Shown: positions 54,877-64,000 of the stretch, in pieces | Numbering within the stretch: position 1 is the stretch's first letter | Layout of the letters: every line of letters starts with the position of its first letter | Assembly (NCBI GenBank): GCA_010015675.1 | Contig: ML976983.1 | Coordinates: 583,666-647,665 of the forward strand | Origin: Byssothecium circinans | Lineage: Eukaryota; Ascomycota; Dothideomycetes; Pleosporales; Massarinaceae | Reading direction: 5' to 3' | DNA: 64,000 bases | Translations under genes and position numbers: made by a program | Notes under the pieces: generated by a model | What the model saw: only the letters and a program-made list of their open reading frames with translations | The model's database searches: none | What the model was told of the DNA's origin: nothing

Positions 54877-57711
54877 ATGCGGGCATACGCGATACGAGCT
54901 GGCCAGTTTGCCAATTGCAGGGTGAGTTTTCATTCAAAACAATGCACGAAGTGCTGCGTAGAACTTCATGGGTCCTGCGACCGCGCTACAGACCTCATTC
55001 AACGAGTAAAGAGATACGCTTACCAACTACGCTGCGATAGGCACACGCTCTCCCCTCCCTTCGCCATGCTCAAATACCATCGCGGAGGAGTCTAGCTACG
55101 GCTCACTCCGTGCCTCGCTTCCAACCTACCGATCTCGCCCTCCGCACGCCGCCGTACAAGAAGCTCCTCAAGCGTCTGGAAGAAGTTCGAAGAGTGCTGG
55201 GCCCGGCTAGGCAACTGACGCTCGCCGAAAAGATCCTCTACTCGCATCTCGATAACCCAGAAGAGTCGCTCCTCACCGGCACACGGAATGGCAAGGACAT
55301 CCGAGGCAAGGCGAACCTCAAACTCAAGCCCGACCGCGTGGCCATGCAGGATGCGTCTGCGCAAATGGCGCTCCTGCAATTCATGTCGTGCGGGTTGCCC
55401 TCGACCGCTGTTCCCGCTAGCATCCATTGCGATCATATGATTGTGGGAGAGACTGGTGCTTCCTCTGATTTGAAGAACTCGATTGCTGGGAACAAGGAGG
55501 TGTTTGACTTCCTGGAGTCTGCGGCGAAGAAATATGGCATTGAGTTTTGGCCGCCGGGTGCGGGCATTATTCATCAGAGCGTGTTGGAGAATTACTCTGC
55601 GCCTGGCCTGATGATGCTGGGGACGGATAGTCATACACCGAACGCGGGTGGGTTGGGCGCAGTGGCGATCGGAGTGGGTGGTGCGGACGCGGTAGATGCG
55701 CTAGTCGATGCGCCCTGGGAATTGAAGGCACCAAAGATTTTGGGAGTGAGGCTTGAGGGGAAGTTGAGTGGATGGGCAAGTCCGAAGGACGTCATCCTGA
55801 ATCTGGTTGGCCATCTCACTGTGCGGGTATGTTTGAGGAGTCCAAAAATTGAGACAACGGCTAACGAAAATAGGGTGGTACTGGGTACCTCATTGAATAC
55901 TTTGGTCCTGGCGTCGAGTCACTGAGCTGTACAGGCATGGGGACCATAACCAACATGGTTTGACTCCTCTATTCCTCACAAATTCAGTTATCCTCTAACA
56001 ATGTCCAGGGCGCAGAAGTCGGAGCCACAACCTCACTCTTCCCCTTCTCTCCCGCACACATCCCGTACCTCGAAGCTACACACCGTGGACCCATCGCCCA
56101 AGCCGCTCAAGCCATTGCTTCATCACCTATGGAACGAAACCTCCTGCGGAGAGACCCAGAAGCTGAGTACGACAAGGTTATCACGATCGATCTATCGACT
56201 CTCGAACCGCACATCAATGGACCGTTCACCCCGGATCTGTCAACACCACTATCGAAGTTCAAGTCAGTCGTAGAAGAGCAAAATTGGCCGAGGACATTTG
56301 GCGCTGGTTTGATTGGCAGTTGTACGAACAGCTCCTATCAGGATATGGTGCGTATTACCTAGTAGATTCTTGATTTGTTATACAAGATGAAGCATGGTGA
56401 CGTGACATTACCCTATATCGGCGTTGCTAACTTCCTGTAGACCCGTTCTGAGGAGATTGTCAAGCAGGCTTCTGCTGCTGGCCTAAAGCCCAAAGCGGAT
56501 TTTTTCATCACTCCAGGGAGCGAATACATCAGGGCGACCCTTGAAAGAGATAACACGCTGCAGACTTTCTCATCAGCCGGTGGCACTGTATTGGCGAACG
56601 CGTGTGGTGTAAGAATGCCACTCTACAAACTGCATGTGTGCCATACACTGACTTCGTACTTTAGCCGTGCATTGGGCAATGGAAGAGGACAGACGACGTC
56701 AAGAAGGGCGAGGCCAACGCTATTTTGTCCTCTTACAACCGTAACTTCCCCGGCCGGAACGACGGCAACCGTTCCACGATGAACTTCCTCGCCTCTCCAG
56801 AACTCATCACCGCGATGGCCTACTCTGGCTCGACAACCTTCAACCCCATGACTGATAGCATTCCCACACCATCCGGAACACCGTTCAAGTTCACTCCACC
56901 AAAAGGCTTCGATCTCCCTTCAGCTGGTTTCGCGGAAGGAGTAGAAGAGCTTCAACCCACACCTGGCGTGCCAGACCCAAGCGTCGAAGTCATTGTCGAT
57001 CCCAACTCCTCACGCCTAGCCCTCCTTGACCCCTTCTCACCTTTCCCAGACTCCGAACTCACATCTCTCCGCGTTCTCTACAAGGTCAAGGGTCAGTGCA
57101 CAACAGATACCATCTCAGCAGCAGGTCCGTGGCTCAAGTACAAGGGCCATCTCCCCAACATATCCGAGAATACACTCATCGGAGCTGTGAACGCCGCTAC
57201 AGATGAAGTGAATGTCGCCTACGACATCGATGGCACAAAATCCGGTATTCCCGAACTCGCGAAGCGCTGGAAGTCTCAAGGCCAGGAATGGCTCGTCGTA
57301 GCCGAGCACAACTACGGCGAAGGCTCGGCACGAGAGCACGCCGCCCTCCAACCACGATATCTAGGTGGCCGCATCATACTCGCCAAATCATTCGCCCGTA
57401 TCCACGAAACTAACCTAAAGAAACAAGGTATCGTCCCGCTAACCTTCGCCAACGAGTCCGACTACGACCTCCTAAACGCTTGCGATGAAGTCGCTACGAG
57501 GGGCTTACTAGATGTGCTGAGGAGCGGTGGAAAGGAAGAAGTCGAGTTGGTGGTTCAAAAGGGTGGGAAAGAGACGGTGATCAAGACGAGGCATACGCTC
57601 AGTGAGGACCAGTGTGCGTTTGTGCTTGCGGGGAGTGCGTTGAACGTGCTGGCGAGGAACGCTCAGATTGAAAGGGAGGAGGTCACGAGGGTGAATGAGC
57701 TGTCTGATTAG
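54877..57711 (+). CDS. ACO2: Mitochondrial aconitate hydratase, Aco2/AcoB type
   Basis: Six exons: 54877-54921, 55041-55826, 55874-55957, 56009-56347, 56441-56608 and 56665-57711; every intron is phase 0 and the product is 822 aa. Exon 1 encodes [15 protein letters not shown], and the next residues ([20 protein letters not shown]) complete an acid-free Arg/Ala/Ser-rich mitochondrial presequence. Aconitase motifs are [44 protein letters not shown], the cluster-ligand cysteines in [11 protein letters not shown] and NACGPCIGQW, and the swivel-domain [15 protein letters not shown]. The enzyme dehydrates and rehydrates citrate/isocitrate with a 4Fe-4S cluster. The RTPPYKKLL and [18 protein letters not shown] wording points to the second-aconitase clade, linked in yeast (Aco2) to homocitrate dehydration in lysine synthesis; that assignment is from memory of the family, and a generic aconitase is the fallback. 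Confidence 0.93.
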
Positions 57712-58397
57712 AGAGTGGAGAAGGTAGTTGTGAGGGGAAATGGCATAAAAGAATGGCGTTGTATGTATACTCTGTGTAAGTCGGCTTTGAAGCGTTGAAA
57801 TAGTACAGCTTTTAAGGGTTTTATGAACGATAGACTTTCAGATGGTTTTCAACACAGTGTGGACCAAGGCCGTCCCGAAGTCGGGCATATTGAAACGACG
57901 AGATTGTGTTCGTCTGCCATCATTGCCGGGTTCCAGCACGTCATTGCTTAGCACGCGAGTTGCGACCAACAAACCCTCGAGACGATGCCGCGCACCAATC
58001 ACAAGAAACAAAACATCTACCGTGTCATCGCTGCCGGAGTTAAGCCAGTCTCCCGAAGCTACACGATTCATGTTCTGTACGGCTCAGGCGCTTTTTCCGT
58101 GAGCAGCGTCTCTTTCTGACATAGCCAGTCTTGGGGTTTCTTAGGATGTGCTCATTGTGGCTATCTTTGGCAAGAGTGATTGAGGAGATTCATTGCGTTA
58201 TTGAAGAGATTTTTTCCCCTTATTTTTTCCCTTTAAGAGTGCAAGATGAAGTTTTCGATCTTTAGATCAAGATACTAGGACGGTACACGGTTTAATTCCA
58301 GATAACTTTGCCCCTCCATTAACGTACCCTTAGTTCCACAGCATCCCATTAATATTTCCCCCCCTCAACAAGAACGCCTTGGAAACCCATCGGCAGC
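57712..58397. other. Intergenic region
   Basis: About 0.7 kb between the aconitase stop and the MFS transporter start. Short frames on both strands at 57838-58102 show no domains. The T/C-rich run at 58205-58240 is probably promoter-associated. Confidence 0.5.
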
Positions 58398-60134
58398 ATG
58401 GCCTCCGTCCCAAGAGATAGATGGTGGAAAATCAAATGGTTCTCTGACGAAGACACCAAAGAAGAGCGCCGCCTGATAACGAAGCTCGACATGTTTCTCG
58501 TTCCGTACTCGGTGCTGGGGTACTGGGTCAAGTACATTGACCAGTCGAATCTGAACAACGCGTACGTGGCGGGTATGAAGGAAGACCTTGGGTTTTACGG
58601 GAATGAATTGGTGCAGCTACAGACGCTGTTTACACTGGGTAGTGTATTAGGGCAGATACCATTTCTGTAAGCCTGGGATCCTCTCTCCATGTTTTCTATG
58701 AGACAGATACTCTGTACTGACTAATGAGATAGCTTCATCATGACATATATCCCCATTCAGTACCTGATACCCGTCTGCGATATCATGTGGGGCATCTTCA
58801 CACTCCTACAATACCGCGTCCACTCGTATGCCGAGCTCGCAGCGTACCGGTTCCTGATTGGTTGGTTCGAAGCGGCCTTCTTCCCGGCGATGCATTATGT
58901 GTTTGGGAGCTGGTATAAAGGGCATGAGATTGCGAGGCGGGGTGGGATATTTTATACTGGACTGGGTGCCGGGACCCTGACGGCTGGGTTGATCCAGGCT
59001 GGGGCTTCGCATCGTTTGGAGGGCGTGCATGGTAGGTTGTCTGGGATTCGGTTGGGAAGAGTGATGTGCTGACGGAGTGATGTCTGTAGGTTTAGAGGGA
59101 TGGCGTTGGATGTATATTATCTGCGCTGTGATAACCATTCCCGTGGGTATACTTGGCTACTTCATCCTCCCGGGCACAGTCGATCGTAAGTAACATCGGG
59201 CGCAGATGAGGTAACCACCCTACTAACTTTAATACCCTGTTTTCTAGAACCCAACCGCTACATCATCAACGACCACGACATCTCCGTAGCCCGCACCCGC
59301 CTCGAAAAACACGGCCACGTCCTCCACGGCAAGATGAAATTCCGCCACATTTTCAAAACGCTCCTAGGCTTCCGCTTCTGGCTCATCACCGCCACAGACG
59401 CGCTCTTCTGGAACGCCGGAATCCACAAAAACACCGCCAGCTTCCTCCTCTGGATCAAAAGCATCGCCCCGGGTCGCTTCAGCGTCGCTAAGATCAACGA
59501 GCTAGGCACCATAGCCCCCGGCCTCGGCATCGCATACACTATCATCGCATGCTTTGCGTCCGACCTCCTCATAGGCCCTGCGTGGGCGATAACGCTGTGC
59601 TCTCTTTTCAACGCCGTGGGGCTTGCTATTCTTACCGCGTGGACGGTGCCGGAAGCGGCGCTGTGGTTTGCGTTTGCGACGATGTACTGGAGCAATGCGT
59701 TGTCTAGTGTGTTTCATGGTTGGGTGAATAATTTGCTGAGGGATAGTCCCGAGGAGAGGAGCTTTACGCTTGTGCTGATTAATTTACTCTCGCAGTCTTC
59801 GACGGCTTGGACGCCGCTGCTTGCGTTTCCGACGGTCGAGGCGCCGCGGTTTCGGAAGGGGTACTCGTTTTGTTTGGGGTGTGCGGTTGCGTTGATTATT
59901 TGTACGTGGGTTATGTGGGGGTGGTTGAGGAGGGATGAGAGGTTGGCGGGACGGACGGGAGGTGTTGACGAGGAGGGGAGTGGAGGGGATACAAATAGCA
60001 GCGACGGTGGGAGTGAGGAAAAGAGGTATGAGGAGAAGCAGATCACGGGAGTTAAGACGGTGGAGAAAAAGAGTAGTTCTAGAGTTGGTGAGGAAGAAAT
60101 CGTTGGAGAGGATGATGCGATTGTACGACGTTGA
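58398..60134 (+). CDS. MFS transporter, anion:cation symporter (Liz1/Fen2/Seo1-like) family
   Basis: Four exons: 58398-58666, 58733-59031, 59090-59185 and 59248-60134 (GT..AG introns of 66, 58 and 62 bp), 516 aa. The start ATG lies in GCAGCATGG context. Early motifs are LITKLDMFLVPYSVLGYWVK and YIDQSNLNNAYVAGMKEDLG, typical of ACS-family permeases (pantothenate Liz1/Fen2, allantoate Dal5, Seo1). YRFLIGWFEAAFFPAMHYVF and GWRWMYIICAVITIPVGIL follow, then six more helices up to CLGCAVALIICTWVMWGW. The C-terminal 60 residues are charged and cytosolic. It probably imports a small carboxylate or vitamin across the plasma membrane by proton symport; pantothenate is the closest guess but not proven. 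Confidence 0.88.
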
Positions 60135-61163
60135 TTGGTCTCCGACCACGACCAATGTTTCTGCCGCAAGACCCTGAACGTTCAGAGGGAGTCTCAAGTC
60201 TAGGTGTTGGAAGTCGGGGTTTCTCTCGCTTAAAGAAGCAATACGGAAAGTACCGTGGTAGCTGCTTCGTCTCCGCCAGGGCTGAGTTTCCACGCAATTT
60301 GCCGGCGCGCACAGGACGACGCACTCCTTCTAGGCGCAAGTAAAATGATTCGTATGCGCTGACTCTAGATCCTCTTCCAAGGTATATAAGAACAGGAAAA
60401 TACAAGGAAGGCGCAGTTTCACACATAGACTTTTCTCAATTCGAAAATAAAAAATTATCCGAGGTGTGTTGTGCCTACAATTTTTTCCGAGTTGGGATTG
60501 CGAAGCTGTAAGCTTTTTTCTCGATCGGGAAAGGATCGTTGACTCAGCCTTGCGCGTACTTCTACTTCAACCGTTCCTGAGGTGAGATGAGCGTTGAACT
60601 TGAAATACTCTTTGCAGGACTAAGACACTTCAGCTGCCAGGTCCATGGTGAAAGGAAACGTGATTTAATTTTGCGCCGAGGTAGCTTGGACTCTGCTTCT
60701 CCAATGGCTGCGAAGAGATGGGGAAAGGTGGAGTGGCGAAATGGCCTTGGTGGATTTTCTCCTAATGAGGATGCCATGTAGTAGGTGTCTCTACACGAGT
60801 TTTGCTAAAGACGTTGGAGCTGAAGGGCAAGTACTCAGGTGAAGATAAAGGGTGTTCCGTCTAGTGAGGCGAAGAGAAGGGCTTTTGGGGGTTGAAATAT
60901 GGATGTGATATAAAAGAAGAGCGTTGGATTCGAAATAACTGCATACTATCAGTCACCTCACTTCATCATTTCATACGCAGTCCATATTCAATCCGATACC
61001 AATTTGTTTTGGAAGACTCCCTCGAAGCAACTTTTGCGCCGACGTTTTGAATCCTCAAGCGAAACTACGACAAGAAGACCGATATACCTACCCATCACAC
61101 CGACGAATACGAAACTACTCCTACCTCCAAAATCCTACACAATTCACCCTGGCATTCGCATCC
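60135..61163. other. Intergenic region
   Basis: About 1 kb with no convincing gene; overlapping frames at 60562-60781 on both strands have no domain. A TATAAAAGA-like box at 60910-60918 and a pyrimidine-rich leader precede the small gene at 61164. Confidence 0.5.
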
Positions 61164-61394
61164 ATGGCCATCGTAGCTGCGATCAGCCTCGTTCGTCGCC
61201 ATCCTGACGCGGGGGTCTCAGACTTTGCGAACGCTCAGATGAAAGATAATCCAACGACTTCAGGGGCTGGGACAGATGGAAAAGAGAGCGGCGGCTCTTC
61301 TTCGGCGAAGGGATCACCTGCGGCAGAGTCAGTGGGGAAGCCAGAGGCAGGCGGGGCGAAGGAATCCGGAAGTCAAGGAAGACCAGGGAAGTAA
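61164..61394 (+). CDS. Small disordered hypothetical protein, 76 aa
   Basis: ATG 61164 (CATCCATGG) starts MAIVAAISLVRRHPDAGVSD, a short hydrophobic stretch. It is followed by a Gly/Ser/Ala/Glu/Lys low-complexity tail (KESGGSSSAKGSPAAE) ending GRPGK and TAA. A TATAAAAGA sequence about 250 bp upstream and a CT-rich leader give it a promoter-like setting. The composition resembles small stress-induced hydrophilic proteins, but no family is recognised. Confidence 0.5.
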   Translation: MAIVAAISLVRRHPDAGVSDFANAQMKDNPTTSGAGTDGKESGGSSSAKGSPAAESVGKPEAGGAKESGSQGRPGK

Positions 61395-62433
61395 GGAGAA
61401 TCAGTGATATACTTATGGTGTTGTAATAATCTTAAGATGTCAACGTTTTTAAGATACACGGAGGAGTTGAGGGAACGATATTAGAGCTGGAATCTAGACT
61501 GCTTCATTTACCGAAGACACTCCCGCTGGGCGAGATACACGATCTTTTAAGGCATCAGTGAACTATTGTCGTACTATACGCTGTCTAAATTAATATTTTC
61601 CTATACAACAGCGAATTATCAGATAACTCTAATAGGCCCTCTCAGTTCTTCAAGGTAATTTTCTAGTGGTCCTGATATAGTAGCCAGAGTTGGTTATATA
61701 TCCTCTGGTCCCTATGAATTTTACTTAAGCTAAATTTTCAGGGAGTCTAAATCTCGCGCAGTCTTCTTTTCGCGGCACTCTCGTTGACTACAAGATGATT
61801 CGTAAACTTGCCAGGTAAAGTAAAAATCCTTCCTCCTTTAAAATACACGAATGTAATTACCATTTATACAGCTATTAGACTTAATTCTAGATGATAATCT
61901 AAAGTCGCCAAGGATAAGACTGCTAAACAGGTCTGTATCAATGGCATCGCTTTAACACCTGAAGAAGAAAAGAAGGATCTGCAAAATGCTTGTGTTTGTG
62001 AGGTAATTATTTCTATCATAAGGTAGTGTCAAGGGTACACGAACTAAATATAAATGGACCTAGTAACAAGTGGCTGAGGCGTAAGCGAGAGATATAAGTT
62101 GGAGGGGGGGTTGTAAGTCACGTGACCCACATTTCACCAATCAAAAATATATGTAAAACACCAAAAACAGACTTGGAGGCTACAATTTCCGCAGTTATGA
62201 AATCCGAGGTGAGTACATAAGGCCGCAGATGAGTTATTCATGGGGGTCAGACTATTCATCGTTGATGTCATATGAAAATCGCTTGCGTCAATAGCTAGTT
62301 CCGACGTTACTGCCACACTCACGGCCGCATATCAGAGGCGAATCATTATTATTGAGCAGTTTTATCTCTAATAGAGTAACGCTACTAGAGGTTGCTGAAT
62401 GATTTCGAACCGTCCCCGGCATGATACCATCAA
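61395..62433. other. Intergenic region, partly AT-rich
   Basis: About 1 kb without a gene. An AT-rich patch at 61560-62050 may be an old degraded repeat. The 3' end of the HeLo gene lies at the right boundary. Confidence 0.5.
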
Positions 62434-62481
62434 TCACGTGAGTTGTCGCAGACCTAGGGAATTGTTCGAAAAGATGAAATG

Positions 62482-63318
62482 CTAAAATTGAATAAGCTGG
62501 TTACCATGAACGTGTGATGTGCCGCCCTGGTGCATGATTTTGCTGTTGTAGTTGTTCCAGGTGTTCGTCGCCCCTACCTAGCGGCCATCAGGTTTAGAAT
62601 GATAACGTTATCAAGGCACACTTACATCAGATTTCTTCAAAACTTCCAATATGACAGCATGGAGATCTTGGTCTTGGGACGCAGCAATACCATCAAGGAT
62701 GTTGGTAAGGATTTCATTGGTCCCAATTTCCGAAACCTCCTCCTTGCAGAGGTCTTGTTGTGCTTGCCGTACCGCTGGGAAGGTTTTGATAAGGTCGTCA
62801 ACCAGCTCGATTATGTCCGCAATTAACCGTTCGAAGTATTTCTTTTTATACAGTGCCCATTTCACCTTCTGTTGCAAGGGAGTGTTATTCTTTCTTTCGA
62901 TGGACAACTCGCGCATTTTCTCATGTAGAGTCCGATGGTCAGAATCGACGTCCGCTTGTGTATCAACAACAAGCAGGCTAGAGTCACCGGCAGCTGCCTG
63001 GCTCTTGAATTTTCCAGACTCCCTTTCAGCATCTTTAAACAACTCTAACACCTGTCCTAGCAATTCCTCCGCCTTTGGTATATCCTCCGTGGACAATATT
63101 GTCGATCTTAGGGATTGGGCATTCGCGACCTGGCCACTAAGCCCGGCGGCCTTGCCCCATCTCGAAAGCCGGAGCCCTGCGTTGTCGAGCTTGAGCAAAT
63201 CGGTCTGAAAGTCTTTGCCGATATTACGGGCGAGTTGAACGAATTCAAAGCAGTCCACGGCATTGTTGAAGAGGCCAGCAAGGGCGACGAGGCCGACAGC
63301 GAGACCGCCGGCTTCCAT
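62482..63318 (-). CDS. HeLo-domain cell-death executor with C-terminal amyloid motif (HET-S/HELLP-like)
   Basis: Exon 1 is 63318-62626 (231 aa) and exon 2 is 62577-62482, with a 48-bp intron (GTAAGT..CTAG, phase 0), total 262 aa. The N-terminus MEAGGLAVGLVALAGLFNNA and CFEFVQLARNIGKDF, LDNAGLRLSRWGKAAG are the HeLo (prion-inhibition) domain signature: a hydrophobic first helix that inserts in membranes, then a helical bundle to about residue 225. Exon 2 gives TNTWNNYN then SKIMHQGGTSHVHGNQLIQ (residues 243-261), a RHIM/PP-like amyloid motif matching the N-terminus of the neighbouring NLR. An alternative third exon (intron 62504-62454, end 62434) would truncate the motif after HVHG. In family members the amyloid motif keeps the protein silent until templated, after which the HeLo domain permeabilises the plasma membrane. 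Confidence 0.85.
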
Positions 63319-63563
63319 GGTCGCGGCTAGCGTATATAAGTAAAGATGAGAATAGACGTATGGTTTGGATGAATGGACTACATTATGGGAAGTCGATGCC
63401 TGGACCTAGATTTCTTCTACACACTGCAGCCGCATAACACGTGCATTTCAGCTGCGGGGTCGTCGACGCTGTCCTTCAGCTGCCTTCGCGGATACGGAGT
63501 GCTGTGCCTCCACTTGGGCCCCGTACTTTGCTTCGCCCACGGCCGCTCCTCTGAGCGGCGAGC
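63319..63563. promoter_or_regulatory. Divergent promoter of the HeLo/NLR pair
   Basis: 245 bp separate the two start codons, so both genes share this upstream region and are likely co-regulated. No specific site is claimed. Confidence 0.6.
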
Positions 63564-64000
63564 ATGAGCTCTTTCGCGTTCACCAACGACGGAGGCCGGG
63601 TCGCCATCCAAGCCGGCCAATACATCGTGCACGGAGACAGCGTCGTGCAGTAGGTTCAGTCGCAGCTCGAAGAATAACATGCGAAACAGTCGCTGACGGC
63701 ACAGACATGCTCCAAATCACCCCGCCAAGCTGCCCTGCGCTGAGGACGCCCCCTTCAACTCCTTCGCGAAACAGCACGAGCGGACCTGCCTTAGGGGCAC
63801 GCGCGTCGACCTCCTTAACGAGATACATGGCTGGGCGGATGGGCTAGACAAGCGGTGCATCTTCTGGCTGAGTGGCCTGGCGGGCACGGGAAAGTCGACG
63901 ATCGCGCGGACCGTCGCGCGCCGGTACTGCGACAGGGGGCGTCTGGCGGCCAGCTTCTTCTTCTCGCGTGGCGGCGGCGACGTTAGTCACGCAGGCAAGT
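63564..64000 (+). CDS. STAND/NACHT NLR with N-terminal amyloid motif (partial, runs off window)
   Basis: Exon 1 is 63564-63649 and exon 2 starts at 63705 after a 55-bp intron (GTAGGT..GCACAG, GCTGAC branch, phase 2). Exon 1 encodes MSSFAFTNDG then GRVAIQAGQYIVHGDSVVQ (residues 11-29), with the RHIM-like core IQAG. Exon 2 begins HAPNHPAKLPCAEDAPFNSF and TCLRGTRVDLLNEIHGWAD, the usual linker before a NACHT domain, then IFWLSGLAGTGKSTIARTVA with the Walker A at residues 86-94 and ASFFFSRGGGDV. The remainder of NACHT and the ligand-sensing repeats lie outside the window. The protein would sense a cue, oligomerise and use its motif to template the HeLo protein encoded next door. Splicing across exon 1 removes an in-frame TAG at 63651, supporting the intron. 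Confidence 0.85.

Noticed and set aside
1..64000. tRNA or rRNA genes
   Set aside because: I looked for cloverleaf-like boxes and conserved rRNA words while reading and found none I could support; a dedicated scan would be needed to exclude a tRNA.

Overview
The window looks like nuclear DNA of a filamentous ascomycete (Pezizomycotina; a Dothideomycete is plausible but not proven). The evidence is intron-containing genes with 45-120 bp GT..AG introns, fungal-type Fot1/pogo, hAT, copia and Tad1-like LINE elements, and a long AT-rich block whose coding relics are riddled with TAA/TAG stops and W/Q-to-stop, D-to-N changes, the pattern left by RIP (repeat-induced point mutation).

Layout. (1) 1-26.5 kb is a transposon-rich, gene-poor accessory stretch: a RIP-damaged transposase tail, a protein kinase broken by a 26-bp tandem repeat, a hypothetical basic protein, a LINE remnant, a Fot1/pogo-like element bounded by terminal inverted repeats (TIRs) and TA (7311-9424), a frameshifted cyclin-like gene, a GNAT acetyltransferase, a hAT element with a perfect 8-bp target duplication (14330-17591), and a nested pile of piggyBac-like, pogo-like and truncated Ty1/copia sequences (18.4-24.2 kb). 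(2) About 26.5-43.1 kb is an AT-rich isochore with two assembly gaps. It holds two copies of an unclassified TIR element (one with 17-bp terminal arrays), a RIP-mutated Tad1-type LINE and, on the minus strand at 34.1-35.7 kb, a complete RIP-destroyed paralogue of the APH/AIM9-like gene that survives intact at 44.1-45.9 kb. (3) 43.4-64 kb is gene-rich core sequence: an AIM9-like phosphotransferase, an SPX-VTC protein, the acetolactate synthase regulatory subunit (ILV6), a KHDC4-like KH protein, a mitochondrial aconitase of the Aco2 type, an ACS-family MFS transporter and a small disordered protein.

The most interesting locus is at the right edge. A HeLo-domain gene (HET-S/HELLP-type membrane-active cell-death executor, minus strand, 63318 down to about 62482) is divergently transcribed, 245 bp apart, from the start of a STAND/NACHT NLR gene (63564 to the window end). 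The HeLo protein ends in, and the NLR begins with, the same short RHIM/PP-like amyloid motif, and each motif is encoded by its own small exon. This is the architecture of fungal amyloid-signalling cell-death pairs, in which the NLR would template the executor.

Intron coordinates were derived by eye from splice consensus, reading-frame phase and family conservation; no transcripts or database searches were available.
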